In this document: piece after piece, positions 46,076 to 55,572 of the stretch | Layout: each line of letters opens with the position of its first letter | How positions within the stretch are numbered: position 1 is the stretch's first letter | Assembly (NCBI GenBank): GCA_963805525.1 | Contig: CAWDUT010000006.1 | Span: 620,001-684,000, forward strand | Reading direction: 5' to 3' | From: DASQFQ01 sp963805525 | GTDB lineage: Bacteria; Actinomycetota; Thermoleophilia; Solirubrobacterales; Solirubrobacteraceae | Length of the DNA stretch: 64,000 nucleotides | Notes under the pieces: generated by a model | What the model was told of the DNA's origin: nothing | Database searches by the model: none | The model's input: only the letters and a program-made list of their open reading frames with translations | Made by a program: the position numbers and the translations under genes

Positions 46076-47197
46076 GTGGACGAACGCGCCCTGGCCGAGC
46101 GCCTGATCACCTATGACACGTCGAACATCGACGGATTGCGCGCGGCGGCGGGCTTCGTCAAGGGCTGGCTCGAGGCGCGCGAGATCGACGTCGAGGACCA
46201 CAACTTCAACGGCCTGCCGGTGCTGACCGCCGAGATGGGCCCGCGCGACGCGCCCACGATCGTGCTGCACGGGCACCTCGACGTCGTGCCCGGCCACCCG
46301 GAGCAGTTCAAGCCGCGCGTCGAGGGCGACCGGCTGATCGGCCGCGGCGCCTACGACATGAAGGGCGCGCTCGCCGCGATGATGTGCGCCCTGCACGACG
46401 TCAACGCGGAGACGCGCGTCCGCGTGCGCTTCCTGTGCGCGCCCGACGAGGAGTCCGAGGACCTGCACGTGCGCTCGACGGACGAGATGGTGCGCCAGGG
46501 CTTCATCGGCGATTTCGCGATCACCGGCGAGCCCACCCAGCTCCACGTCGGCATTCAGGCCAAGGGCGTGCTCGCCTGCCGGATCGTCGTCAGCGGCCGC
46601 GCCGCGCACGGCTCCACGCCGTGGCTGGGCGACAACGCGGTGCTGAAGGCGATCGACGTGTTCCGCCGAATCGAGACCCTGCCGTTCTCGCGCGAGTCCT
46701 CCGAGCTGTTCGACCGCCCGTCGATCAACCTCGGCCGGATCAACGGCGGGGACGCGCTGAACAAGGTCCCGGACGAGTGCACCATGGTCGTCGACATCCG
46801 CTACCTGCCGAACCAGGATCCGGGTGACATCCTCGAGCAGATCCGGACGATCCCGGACATCGAGATCCCGCGCACGTTCATCCGCAAGCCCGCCTTCGTG
46901 TCGCGCTCGAACCCGTACGTGATGGCGCTCTGCGATGTCGCCTCGCGGCTGACCAGCGGCGAGTCGCTGAGCGTCGGCCGTGACGGCGCCTCGGACGCCG
47001 GCTCGTTCCTCGAGGCAGGGGTCCCGGCCGTCGAGTTCGGCCCCAGCGGCGCCGGCCACCACGGGCCCGATGAATGGGTCTCCGTGCAGTCGCTGTCGCG
47101 CTACCGGCAGGCGGTCGGCGACTTCATCCTCCACCTGCCCGAAGGTCTGGAGCGCCCGCCCAGCGAGCTGCGCGCCGTCGACGGGGGCATTGCGTGA
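46076..47197 (+). CDS. M20 family metallopeptidase/deacylase
   Basis: The 373-residue Zn enzyme is of the ArgE/DapE/CPG2 type. Metal and catalytic motifs are VLHGHLDVVPGH, GRGAYDMKGALAAM and APDEESEDL. The lid domain has HGSTPWLGDNA. The substrate is an N-acyl amino acid or peptide, not resolvable. The GTG at 46076 lies ten bases after a GATACT -10 box (46061-46066) with no ribosome site, so it is probably leaderless. Its stop overlaps the LCP gene (GTGA). Confidence 0.9.
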   Translation: MDERALAERLITYDTSNIDGLRAAAGFVKGWLEAREIDVEDHNFNGLPVLTAEMGPRDAPTIVLHGHLDVVPGHPEQFKPRVEGDRLIGRGAYDMKGALAAMMCALHDVNAETRVRVRFLCAPDEESEDLHVRSTDEMVRQGFIGDFAITGEPTQLHVGIQAKGVLACRIVVSGRAAHGSTPWLGDNAVLKAIDVFRRIETLPFSRESSELFDRPSINLGRINGGDALNKVPDECTMVVDIRYLPNQDPGDILEQIRTIPDIEIPRTFIRKPAFVSRSNPYVMALCDVASRLTSGESLSVGRDGASDAGSFLEAGVPAVEFGPSGAGHHGPDEWVSVQSLSRYRQAVGDFILHLPEGLERPPSELRAVDGGIA

Positions 47198-48711
47198 ACC
47201 CACAGGAGCCGGTCCCGAACGTTGGGCGCAGCCTGCTCAAGCGCGGCGCGCTGGCCGGGCTCGTGATCGTGCTACTGGCCGCGGGCAGCGTGTCGGCGGC
47301 GGGCTTCCTGCAGGCGGACTCGATCATCAACACGATCGAGAAGGAGGGCCGGGCGCCGATCGAGATCCCCGAGATCGACCGCGCGCAGGCCGGCGAGGCG
47401 CAGACGCTGATGATCCTCGGCTCCGACCAGCGCTACGGGGACAAGAAGCTCGGGCTCAAGCCGCGCTCGGACACGATCATCCTCGTCCGCCTCGACCCGG
47501 ACAAGGAGGCGACCGCGGTGATGTCGGTGCCGCGCGACCTCAAGGTCAAGATCCCTGGGCACGGCACGGACAAGATCAATGCGGCCTACGAGCTGGGCGG
47601 CCCGCGCCTGACCGTCAAGACGGTCAAGAAGCTGTTCGAGAAGCCCGGCGAGCCGTTCAAGATCAACCACGTCGTCAACGTGAACTTCGGCGGCTTCCGC
47701 AAGGTCGTCAACACGATCGGCGGCGTCTACGTCGACATCGACCGCCACTACTTCAACGACAACAGCGGCGGCGAGAACTACGCGACGATCGACGTCGACC
47801 CCGGCTACCAGAAGCTCAAGGGGCGCGACGCGCTCGACTACGTCCGCTACCGCCACGGCGACAACGACCTCGTGCGCGCGGCGCGCCAGCAGGACTTCCT
47901 GCGCCAGCTGCGCAACGCGGCCGGCGCGCGGCGGCTGCTCAAGTACAACCGCCGCAGCGAGCTGGCGCGGCTGTTCGCCCGCTACACCGACACCGACAAG
48001 GGCCTGCGCCAGAAGAAGGACGTCTTCTCGCTGCTCAAGCTGGTGCTGTTCACGGGGCAGAAGCCGGTCCGCGAGGTGCGCTTCCGGGTCAACCTGGACA
48101 ACGACCCGGTGTACCTCAACGCCTCCCAGGCCAACCTCGACAAGACCGCAAACGAGTTCCTGCACGCGAAGGCATCGAAGAAGCCGCGCCAGACCTCGCG
48201 CGCCTCGGCCGAGGACCGCAAATCCGCCTCGGCGCGCAAGGGCAAGCGCAACAAGCGCTCCGACGTGCCCGGGCTCGAGGTCGCGCGCCGCGAGGGCGAG
48301 GACCAGGCGATCGTCGGCGCCCGCCGCGCGCGCTTCCCCTTCTACTTCCCGACGCTGCGCTACCGCGGCTCGCGCTACGCCGGCACCGAGCCGCGGGTCT
48401 ACAACATCGAGGACGAGCGTGGGAAGAAGCACCGCGCGTACCGGCTCGTCGTCTCCAAGGGCGTGATCGGCGAGTACTACGGCATCCAGGGCATGACCTG
48501 GCGCGAACCTCCGATCCTCGACGACCCGTCGGAGATCCGGAGGGTCAACGGACGCAGGCTCGAGCTGCACTACGACGGCAGCCGGCTGCGGATCGTGGCG
48601 TGGCGGACGAAGCACGCTGTGTATTGGGTCTCGAACACCCTGACCCAGTCGCTGGGCAAGGACCAGATGCTCGGGATCGCGGCCTCTCTGAGACGGCTCG
48701 GCCAGAAGTAG
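47194..48711 (+). CDS. LytR-CpsA-Psr (LCP) family glycopolymer ligase
   Basis: The 505-residue enzyme moves wall polymers from the lipid carrier to peptidoglycan. One N-terminal membrane helix (about 15-35) is followed by the LCP domain with RSDTIILVRLDPDKE, MSVPRDLKVKIPG, DKINAAYELGG and LDYVRYRHGDNDLVRAARQQ. A strongly basic low-complexity linker (KKPRQTSRAS to KGKRNKRSD, about residues 325-365) leads to an extra C-terminal domain. It fits the downstream sugar-nucleotide genes. Confidence 0.92.
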   Translation: MNPQEPVPNVGRSLLKRGALAGLVIVLLAAGSVSAAGFLQADSIINTIEKEGRAPIEIPEIDRAQAGEAQTLMILGSDQRYGDKKLGLKPRSDTIILVRLDPDKEATAVMSVPRDLKVKIPGHGTDKINAAYELGGPRLTVKTVKKLFEKPGEPFKINHVVNVNFGGFRKVVNTIGGVYVDIDRHYFNDNSGGENYATIDVDPGYQKLKGRDALDYVRYRHGDNDLVRAARQQDFLRQLRNAAGARRLLKYNRRSELARLFARYTDTDKGLRQKKDVFSLLKLVLFTGQKPVREVRFRVNLDNDPVYLNASQANLDKTANEFLHAKASKKPRQTSRASAEDRKSASARKGKRNKRSDVPGLEVARREGEDQAIVGARRARFPFYFPTLRYRGSRYAGTEPRVYNIEDERGKKHRAYRLVVSKGVIGEYYGIQGMTWREPPILDDPSEIRRVNGRRLELHYDGSRLRIVAWRTKHAVYWVSNTLTQSLGKDQMLGIAASLRRLGQK

Positions 48712-48734
48712 CGCCCGCTAGGCTCATCCGTCTC

Positions 48735-50066
48735 ATGAGCACGAACGCACGGGAGCCGATCGGCGTCATCGGCACTGGGTACGTCGGCCTCGTCACGGCC
48801 GCCGGATTCGCCGAGCTGGGCTCGGACGTCTACTGCATCGATATCGACGAGGCGAAGATCGAGGGCCTCGAGCAGGGCCGGATCCCGATCTGGGAGCCGG
48901 GGCTTGCCGAGCTCGTCGAGAAGCACCGCGGCCGCCTCCACTTCTCGACGAACCTCGCTGACGCGCTGGAGCACGCGCGGCTGCTGTTCGTCGCCGTCGG
49001 CACGCCGCCCACGTACTCGGGCGACGCCGACCTCTCGGCCGTCCACGCGGTCGTCGACGCCATGCCGGCCTCCGACCGCCACGCGCTCGTGATGAAGTCG
49101 ACCGTCCCCTGCGGCACCGGCGAGGCGATCAAGCGCGCCTTCCGCGAGCAGGACAAGGAAGGCTTCCGCTACGTCTCCTGCCCCGAGTTCCTCAAGGAGG
49201 GCTCGGCGGTGAAGGACTTCCTCGAGCCCGACCGGGTCGTGATCGGCGACGACGGCGACTGGGCGGGCGACGCGGTGGCCGAGCTGTACTCGCCGCTCGA
49301 CACCGCCGTCGTGCGCACGGACATCAAGAGCGCCGAGATGGTCAAGCTCGCCTCCAACGCGTTCCTGGCCACGAAGATCTCGTTCATCAACGAGATCGCC
49401 AACGTCTGCGAGGAGACCGGCGCCGACGTCGTCGAGGTGGCGCGCGGCATGGGGCTCGACGACCGGATCGGCCCGAAGTTCCTGCAGGCGGGTATCGGCT
49501 TCGGCGGCTCGTGCTTCCCCAAGGACGTCTCCGCGCTCAAGCAGCTCGCGGGCAACTCCGGCTACCACTTCCAGCTGCTCAACGCCGTGATCGAGGTCAA
49601 CGAGCTGCAGAAGCGGCGCGTAATGTCGAAGCTCCAGAAGTACCTGGGGACGTTGGTGGGCAAGGAGATCGCGCTGCTCGGTCTGGCGTTCAAGCCCAAC
49701 ACCGACGACATGCGCGAGGCCTCGTCGCTGGTGCTCTCCGCACGGCTGCAGGCGGCGGGCGCGAAGGTCCGCGCCTACGACCCGGTGGCGGAGGAGGAGG
49801 CGCGCAAGCTGCTGCAGGGCGTCGAGTTCTCGCCCTCGGCCGAGGCGGCCGTGAAGGGCGCCGACGCCCTCGTGCTCGTCACCGAGTGGCCCGAGTTCCG
49901 CGAGCTCGACCTGCGCGCGGTGGCCGACAGCATGCGCGGCTCGCTGCTGGTCGACGGCCGCAACTTCCTCGATCCCGACGCGGCCACGGCCGCCGGGCTC
50001 ACCTACGAGGGCGTCGGGCGGCCGGCGCTGGCGGAGCGCGCCTCGGTCGACGGGGTCGCGGTCTGA
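48735..50066 (+). CDS. ugd: UDP-glucose 6-dehydrogenase
   Basis: The 443-residue NAD enzyme turns UDP-glucose into UDP-glucuronate. The N-terminal Rossmann motif is GVIGTGYVGLVTAAGFAELG. The catalytic Cys260 is in GFGGSCFPKD. The central NAFLATKISFINEIAN is typical. UDP-GDP-mannose dehydrogenases are close relatives, but GLGDDRIGPKFL fits Ugd. The next gene starts within its stop (TGATG). Confidence 0.93.
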   Translation: MSTNAREPIGVIGTGYVGLVTAAGFAELGSDVYCIDIDEAKIEGLEQGRIPIWEPGLAELVEKHRGRLHFSTNLADALEHARLLFVAVGTPPTYSGDADLSAVHAVVDAMPASDRHALVMKSTVPCGTGEAIKRAFREQDKEGFRYVSCPEFLKEGSAVKDFLEPDRVVIGDDGDWAGDAVAELYSPLDTAVVRTDIKSAEMVKLASNAFLATKISFINEIANVCEETGADVVEVARGMGLDDRIGPKFLQAGIGFGGSCFPKDVSALKQLAGNSGYHFQLLNAVIEVNELQKRRVMSKLQKYLGTLVGKEIALLGLAFKPNTDDMREASSLVLSARLQAAGAKVRAYDPVAEEEARKLLQGVEFSPSAEAAVKGADALVLVTEWPEFRELDLRAVADSMRGSLLVDGRNFLDPDAATAAGLTYEGVGRPALAERASVDGVAV

Positions 50067-51166
50067 TGCAGGCGCTCATCCTGGCCGGGGGCGAAGGTAC
50101 CCGGCTGCGCCCGCTCACGTCCACCGTCCCGAAGCCGGTCGTGCCGCTGGTCGACCGCCCGTTCATCGCCTTCATGCTCGACTGGCTGCGCACGCACGGC
50201 GTCGAGGACATCGTCATCTCGTGCGGCCACATGGCCTCCGGCGTGCGCAACGTGCTCGGCGACGGCAGCGCCTTCGGCGTGCAGCTGCGCTACGTCGAGG
50301 AGCCGACGCCGCTGGGCACCGGCGGCGCGCTGAAGTACGCCGAGTCGCTGCTCGACGACCGCTTCTTCATGCTCAACGGCGACGTCCTGACCGACATCGA
50401 CCTGACGGCCCAGCTCGCCCAGCACGAGCAGACCGGCGCGGTCGCCACGCTCGCGCTGACCCCGGTCGAGGATCCGACGAACTACGGGCTCGTGCGGACC
50501 GATGGCGACGGTGCCGTCACCGAGTTCGTGGAGAAGCCCTCCTACGACCAGATCGACACGCGCAACATCTCCGCCGGCGCCTACGTGCTCGAGCACTCGG
50601 TGCTCGACCTGCTGGAGCCCGAGCAGCCCGCCTCGATCGAGCGCGACGTCTTCCCGCAGCTCGTGGGCAGCGGCCTCTACGGCTGCGTGAGCGAGAACTA
50701 CTGGCTCGACATCGGGACGCCCGAGCGCTACCTCGAGGCGACCTTCGACATCCTCGAGGGCACCGTCGGGACCGCGTTCGCCGAGCGCGCCGGCGACGGC
50801 TACCTCGTGATCGAGCAGTCGGTCGAGAGCGAGGGGCGGATCATCCCGTCCGCGCTGGTGGAGAGCGGCTGCCGCATCGCCGAGGGCGCCCGCGTGGGCG
50901 GCCGCGTCGTGCTCGAGTCCGGCGTCACGGTCGGCCCGCAGACGGTGATCGAGCGCGCGGTCGTGATGCGCGGGGCCGAGATCGGCGCGAACTGCACGCT
51001 CAGCGGCTGCATCATCGGCGGCGGCGCGCGGATCGGCGACAACACGCACATCACCGGGCTGTCCGTGCTCGGCGAGGGCGTGACGGTCGGCGCCGACAAC
51101 GTGCTCGCCAACGGCGCCCGGCTGTTCCCCGGCGTCGAGTTGCCGGACGGCGCGATCAGATTCTGA
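50066..51166 (+). CDS. Sugar-1-phosphate nucleotidyltransferase (GDP-mannose pyrophosphorylase-like)
   Basis: The 366-residue protein has an N-terminal nucleotidyltransferase domain with LILAGGEGTRLRPLTSTVPKP, MLNGDVLTDID and WLDIGTPERYLEA. A left-handed beta-helix of hexapeptide repeats follows (VRVGGRVVLESGVTVGPQTV, IGANCTLSGCIIGGGARIG). This is the GMPPB/ManC-like layout; dTDP-glucose or GlmU-like use cannot be excluded. Next to a phosphomannose isomerase-like gene, GDP-mannose is the best guess. Confidence 0.85.
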   Translation: MQALILAGGEGTRLRPLTSTVPKPVVPLVDRPFIAFMLDWLRTHGVEDIVISCGHMASGVRNVLGDGSAFGVQLRYVEEPTPLGTGGALKYAESLLDDRFFMLNGDVLTDIDLTAQLAQHEQTGAVATLALTPVEDPTNYGLVRTDGDGAVTEFVEKPSYDQIDTRNISAGAYVLEHSVLDLLEPEQPASIERDVFPQLVGSGLYGCVSENYWLDIGTPERYLEATFDILEGTVGTAFAERAGDGYLVIEQSVESEGRIIPSALVESGCRIAEGARVGGRVVLESGVTVGPQTVIERAVVMRGAEIGANCTLSGCIIGGGARIGDNTHITGLSVLGEGVTVGADNVLANGARLFPGVELPDGAIRF

Positions 51167-52215
51167 TGGCCGCGCTCGACAGCGCTGCCGTCGCCGAGGT
51201 GGACGCGACCGGCCAGGCGGCCGACATCCTGGGGCTGCCGGACCACCTGGAGGACGCGCTGTGGCGCGTCGAGGCGGCCTCGCTCCAGCCCGCGGGCACC
51301 GCGGGCGGCCTGATCGTCGCCGGCATGGGCGGGTCGGGCATGGGCGGCGCGCTGGCGCGCGCCGCTCTGTGGCCCGAGCTCGCGCGCCCGCTGGAGCTGT
51401 CGCGCGGCGGCGAGCTGCCGGCGTGGGCCGGGCCGGAGACGCTGGTGCTGTGCTCGAGCTACTCGGGCAACACCGAGGAGACGCTGGCCGCCTACGACGC
51501 AGCCGGCGAGGCCGGCGCGCCGCGCGTGGTGAGCTCGAGCGGGGGCGAGCTGCCCGCCCGCGCGCGCCGCGACAAGGTGCCGGTGATCCCGCTGCCCGGC
51601 GGCTTCCAGCCGCGCGCCGCGGTCGGCTACTCGTTCGTGGTGGCGCTCGAGGTGGCGGCCGTCGCGGGCTGCTCGCCGTCGCTGCGGCCGGAGATCGAGG
51701 CGACCGTGCCGTTCGCGCGCGCGCTGGCCGACGAGTGGGGGCCCGGGGGCGACGAGGACGGTGAGGCCAAGCGGCTCGCCCGCGCGCTGCACGAGACCGT
51801 GCCGGTGATCGCGGGGGCGGGGCCCGCCGCCGCGGCGGCCTACCGCTGGAAGTGCCAGCTCAACGAGAACGCCAAGCTCCCGGCGTTTTCCGCCGAGCTG
51901 CCCGAGGCCGGCCACAACGAGATCGTCGGGTGGTCCCGGGCGAGCGAGCTCGCGCGCTTCGCCGCCGTCTTCCTCGAGGATCCCGACACCGGCGCGCGCA
52001 TGCGGGCGCGGATCGAGCTGACCGCCGAGATCGTCGGTGGCCAGGCGGCGGTCGTCGAGCGCGTCACGCCGCGCGGCGAGACGTCCCTGCAACGGCTCGT
52101 CTCGCACGTCCTGCTCGGCGACCTCGTCTCGCTCTACCTCGCGGTGCTGAGCGGCACCGACCCGTTCGGCGTCGAGCCGATCGACCGCCTCAAGGCGGGC
52201 CTGGCGGCCCGCTGA
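51166..52215 (+). CDS. SIS-domain phosphoglucose/phosphomannose isomerase
   Basis: The 349-residue protein is of the bifunctional PGI/PMI family. SIS domain 1 has IVAGMGGSGMGGALARA and LVLCSSYSGNTEETLAAY. The PGI/PMI C-domain has WKCQLNENAKLPAFSAELPEAGHNEIVGW with the conserved Glu and His. It makes mannose-6-phosphate or glucose-6-phosphate for the nucleotidyltransferase pathway. It converges with the MFS gene (26 bp overlap). Confidence 0.9.
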   Translation: MAALDSAAVAEVDATGQAADILGLPDHLEDALWRVEAASLQPAGTAGGLIVAGMGGSGMGGALARAALWPELARPLELSRGGELPAWAGPETLVLCSSYSGNTEETLAAYDAAGEAGAPRVVSSSGGELPARARRDKVPVIPLPGGFQPRAAVGYSFVVALEVAAVAGCSPSLRPEIEATVPFARALADEWGPGGDEDGEAKRLARALHETVPVIAGAGPAAAAAYRWKCQLNENAKLPAFSAELPEAGHNEIVGWSRASELARFAAVFLEDPDTGARMRARIELTAEIVGGQAAVVERVTPRGETSLQRLVSHVLLGDLVSLYLAVLSGTDPFGVEPIDRLKAGLAAR

Positions 52216-53383
52216 GCGTCCCGCTGCGCAGCGTCGTCACCGCCCACGCCAGCGCCGTCGCCGCGCACGCCGCGACGATCGCCGCGCGCGGCCCGTCCGC
52301 GCTCACGAGCTGGCCGCCGAGCGCCGCGCCCGCCGCCGAGCCCGCGCCGTAGAGGATCGCCAGCCACGAGAACGCCTCGGCGGGGCGCTCGCGCGGCGCG
52401 ACCTCGTCGAGCACGGCGATCTGGGTCGTCGTCACCGGCGCGAAGCAGAGGCCCGCGAGCGCCGCCAGCGCGAGCATCGCGCCGAGTCCGGGGGTGGCGA
52501 TCAGCGGCAGCAGCCCGAGCGCGGCCAGCCCGCACAGCGGCGCGTAGCGCCGGCTCGCCGCGCGCCGCGGCGGGCGCAGCCCGTAGACGAAGGAGCCGGT
52601 GCCGATGCCCGCCGCCAGCGCCGACAGCAGCACGCCGGCGGCGGCCACCGACCCGTGGTCGCGGGCGAAGGCGGGGAACGCGACGTCGAGCGAGCCGAAC
52701 GTGACGCCGAACGCCGCCGCGCTCATCAGCACGGTCAGCATCCCCGGCGTGGTGACGAGCCTCGAGCGCGGCTGCCGCCCCTGCGGCGCGCGCGCCCGCG
52801 CGGCGGCCGAGGTGGCGAACGCGATCCCGCCCACGAGCGTGAGCCCGGCGCTCACCGCCACCGCGGCGGTCGTCGACCACAGCCCGATGACCGCGCCGGC
52901 GACCAGCGGGCCGGCCACGAACGCGACCTCCTGGAGCATCCCGATCAGCGCGTAGCCGGCCTGGCGCGCTTCCGCGTCGGCCGCCAGCAGATCCGACCAC
53001 ACGCTGCGCACCGCCGCGGTCGAGGGCGCGATCACCGCGCCGGCCACCAGCGCCACCGCCACCAGCACGCCCGCGGGCGCCTTGGCGTGCCCGGCGAGGA
53101 TGAAGACGACGTCGGTCGCCGCCGCCGGCACGACGAGCCGCAGGATCGCGGCGCTCGGCCCGATCCGGTCGACGAGCCGCCCGCGCAGCGGCGCCGCCAG
53201 CAGCCCGCCTGCCGTCGAGGCGGCGAGCACCACGCTGGCGGCCGCGAACGAGCCCGTCGCGTCATGGGCGAACAGCACGAGCGAGACCGGCGCCATCGTC
53301 CCCGCGATGCCCAGCACGAGCGCGGAGGAGGCCATCCGCGGCGCCCCCGGGAGCCGCAGGATGCGTCCGTAGCTCAGCGCCAC
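52190..53383 (-). CDS. MFS transporter
   Basis: The 397-residue 12-helix transporter has the motif A-like loop LLAAPLRGRLVDRIGPSAAILR. The topology suggests small-molecule efflux of the arabinose/SetA-like MFS type; substrate unknown. The GTG at 53383 overlaps the upstream GNAT gene by 10 bp, so the two genes are cotranscribed. Its 3' end overlaps the isomerase gene on the other strand. Confidence 0.87.
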   Translation of the reverse strand: MALSYGRILRLPGAPRMASSALVLGIAGTMAPVSLVLFAHDATGSFAAASVVLAASTAGGLLAAPLRGRLVDRIGPSAAILRLVVPAAATDVVFILAGHAKAPAGVLVAVALVAGAVIAPSTAAVRSVWSDLLAADAEARQAGYALIGMLQEVAFVAGPLVAGAVIGLWSTTAAVAVSAGLTLVGGIAFATSAAARARAPQGRQPRSRLVTTPGMLTVLMSAAAFGVTFGSLDVAFPAFARDHGSVAAAGVLLSALAAGIGTGSFVYGLRPPRRAASRRYAPLCGLAALGLLPLIATPGLGAMLALAALAGLCFAPVTTTQIAVLDEVAPRERPAEAFSWLAILYGAGSAAGAALGGQLVSADGPRAAIVAACAATALAWAVTTLRSGTLSGPPGPP

Positions 53384-53901
53384 TCTTCGCGCAGCACGCC
53401 GAACCAGACGACGTCGACGCGCTCCCCGCGCTCGAGGTTGCGCTTGCGCAGCACGCCCTCGTGCGTGAACCCGAGCCGCTCGGCGAGCGCGAACACCCCC
53501 GCGTTGTCGGGCGTGGTGGTCATCTCGACGCGCAGCACGTCGAGCTCCTCGAACGCCCACGAGACCACGAGCCGCACCGCGCGGGTGGCGAGCCCGTTGC
53601 CGCGCGCGGCGGGGACGAGCCAGAAGCCGACCTCGCAGCGGCGGTGGCGCTCGTCGAGCGAGTGCAGGAGGACCATGCCGGCGAAGGCGTCGTCCTCGTC
53701 GGTGATCGCGAGCTCGAAGCGCCGGTCGGCGGTCGCCCGCTGGCGCACCCGCGCCTCGTCGGGATCCTCCTCGGTGCCGATCAGCCGGCCGAGCTCGGGA
53801 TCCTCCTTGAACGCCGCCGCATAGGCGCGGGCGTCGCCGGCCCGCAGGCGGCGCAGCGCCACGCCGTCGCCCTTGAGCGAGGCCGGGAGCTCGATGTGCA
53901 C
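53374..53901 (-). CDS. GNAT N-acetyltransferase (RimJ/RimL type)
   Basis: The 175-residue protein has GVALRRLRAGDARAYAAAF at the start, the acetyl-CoA loop VPAARGNGLATRAVRLVVSWAF and TTPDNAGVFALAERLGFTHEGVLR. It acetylates protein N-termini or small amines. The GTG at 53901 lies 59 bp from a divergent methyltransferase gene. Confidence 0.9.
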   Translation of the reverse strand: MHIELPASLKGDGVALRRLRAGDARAYAAAFKEDPELGRLIGTEEDPDEARVRQRATADRRFELAITDEDDAFAGMVLLHSLDERHRRCEVGFWLVPAARGNGLATRAVRLVVSWAFEELDVLRVEMTTTPDNAGVFALAERLGFTHEGVLRKRNLERGERVDVVWFGVLREEWR

Positions 53902-53960
53902 GGGCGCATCCTGCCGCAGATCCGCTGGACCGGCTTCGCCGACGGGCGTAGCATCGCCAT

Positions 53961-54767
53961 GTGAGCAGTACGCCCGGGTACGTGCTGGGCAGCGACGCCC
54001 CCGAGATCGAGCGGCTCGACCGTCAGGCCGCCGCCATCTCCGCGCCGACCCGGCTGCTGGTGCAGACCGCCGGCATCGGCCCGGGGATGCGCGTGCTGGA
54101 CCTCGGCACCGGGCTCGGCCACGTCGCCGAGCTGGCCGGCGAGCTGGTGGGCCCCGAGGGCTCGGTGCTCGGCGTCGACCAGGACGAGCGCCTGCTCGCG
54201 GTCGCCGAGTCGCGGCGCGCCCCGAACGTCGGGTTCGTGGCCGGCGACGCCCGCAGCTTCCGCGACCCCGAGCCGTTCGACGCGCTCGTGATGCGGCTGC
54301 TCCTGTTCCACCTCCCCGACGCGGTCGGCGTCCTGCGCCACCAGGTCGAGGCGCTGCGTCCCGGCGGCCTGATCGTGGCGATCGACTACGACATCGGCGC
54401 CATGCGCTCCGAGCCCGCCGTCGCGCTCGTCGACACCGCATGCGGCTGGATGGAGGCCGCGTTCCGCTCGGCCGGGGCCAACCCGCGGATCGGCCCGGCG
54501 CTCGCCGGCATCCTGCGCGAGGCCGGCTTCGCCGGCGTGCAGACGCTCGGGGTCCAGGTCTACTTCCAGCCCGACGACCCGCGCGGCTGCGCGATGCTGG
54601 CGGCCGTCGTGCGCAGCCTGGCGTCGCAGATCGTGGCGCACGGCATCGCCGGCGAGGCCGAGCTCGGGCTCGAGTCGCTGGAGGAGCGGCTGCGCCAGCA
54701 GGTCGCCTCCGCGAACGCGGTCGTGCTCATGCCGACGGTCGTCGGCGCCTGGGGCCGGCGGCCCTGA
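53961..54767 (+). CDS. SAM-dependent methyltransferase (class I)
   Basis: The 268-residue enzyme has the SAM motif MRVLDLGTGLGHVAELAGE and the acidic post-motif VLGVDQDER. The helix MRLLLFHLPDAVGVLRHQVEALRPGG fits UbiE/COQ5-like small-molecule methyltransferases. The substrate is unknown. It ends a few bases before the convergent secreted-protein gene. Confidence 0.88.
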   Translation: MSSTPGYVLGSDAPEIERLDRQAAAISAPTRLLVQTAGIGPGMRVLDLGTGLGHVAELAGELVGPEGSVLGVDQDERLLAVAESRRAPNVGFVAGDARSFRDPEPFDALVMRLLLFHLPDAVGVLRHQVEALRPGGLIVAIDYDIGAMRSEPAVALVDTACGWMEAAFRSAGANPRIGPALAGILREAGFAGVQTLGVQVYFQPDDPRGCAMLAAVVRSLASQIVAHGIAGEAELGLESLEERLRQQVASANAVVLMPTVVGAWGRRP

Positions 54768-54776
54768 GCGCCCGGG

Positions 54777-55523
54777 CTAGGGCCGCCCCATCCGCCGCCA
54801 GAGCACGGCCATCAGGCCGGCCGCGCCGGCACCGAGCAGCAGCAGGACCACCTGCCACGCGGCCGGATCGCGCCCGCCCCGGGCTCGCGCGCCGCCGGAT
54901 CGGTACGGCTCGGCCGCCGGCGCCGGCCCGAGGAACGTCACACGGTCCGCCACCCGCCGCCGCCCGCAGTGCGAGGTGGCGAGCCGCAGGCGCTGGCCCT
55001 TGCGCACGGGTTCGTAGGACGGGCGGTTGGTGAACCGCGTCGCGGCGTCGATGGAGACGAACACGGTCCGCCGCACCGTGCGCATCCGCAGCACACCGTC
55101 CTCAGCGGCCCGGCCGCGGACGGCGCTCCGGTCCGGCCGGCACCGACCGTACGAGGGCTTGCGCGGGCTCCCGAACTGCGCCGCGTGGAGCGGGTGCGTG
55201 CCGATCGCGACCAGCGAGCCGGGGTCCACGTACACGGCGCCGGAACGGCCGCGCTCGGCGACGGCGACCCGCGGCGGGAGGCCGCGCAATCGCAGGACGG
55301 TCGTCCGCTGGTCCGGCTCGTCCCCGCCCGTGTCGTTGCACGCCGGGAAGATCGCGTCGTGCTCACCGTCCCGCGGTGGCAGCCGGCGCGGGTGCTGTAC
55401 GACGGCACCGAACAGCACCCGCCCATCGACGACGACCGCGGCAGCGCACGCGCCCGACGCATCCTCCGCGTGCGCGAGCGCGGCGGCGAGCAACAGGGGG
55501 ACGAGGAGACGGCGCATTCCCAT
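54777..55523 (-). CDS. Secreted or membrane-anchored hypothetical protein
   Basis: The 248-residue protein has an N-terminal signal (MGMRRLLVPLLLAAALAHA) and a C-terminal membrane helix (about 222-240) followed by Arg-Arg. The middle has several Cys (SGACAAAV, FPACNDTGG, YGRCRPDR, SHCGRRR). No family is recognised. It may be a surface sensor or binding protein. An ATG two codons in (55517) is equally good. Confidence 0.68.
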   Translation of the reverse strand: MGMRRLLVPLLLAAALAHAEDASGACAAAVVVDGRVLFGAVVQHPRRLPPRDGEHDAIFPACNDTGGDEPDQRTTVLRLRGLPPRVAVAERGRSGAVYVDPGSLVAIGTHPLHAAQFGSPRKPSYGRCRPDRSAVRGRAAEDGVLRMRTVRRTVFVSIDAATRFTNRPSYEPVRKGQRLRLATSHCGRRRVADRVTFLGPAPAAEPYRSGGARARGGRDPAAWQVVLLLLGAGAAGLMAVLWRRMGRP

Positions 55524-55572
55524 CCGTACTACGGCGGCGAGCGGGCGCGCGTCACAAAGTAGGTTCTCGCCC

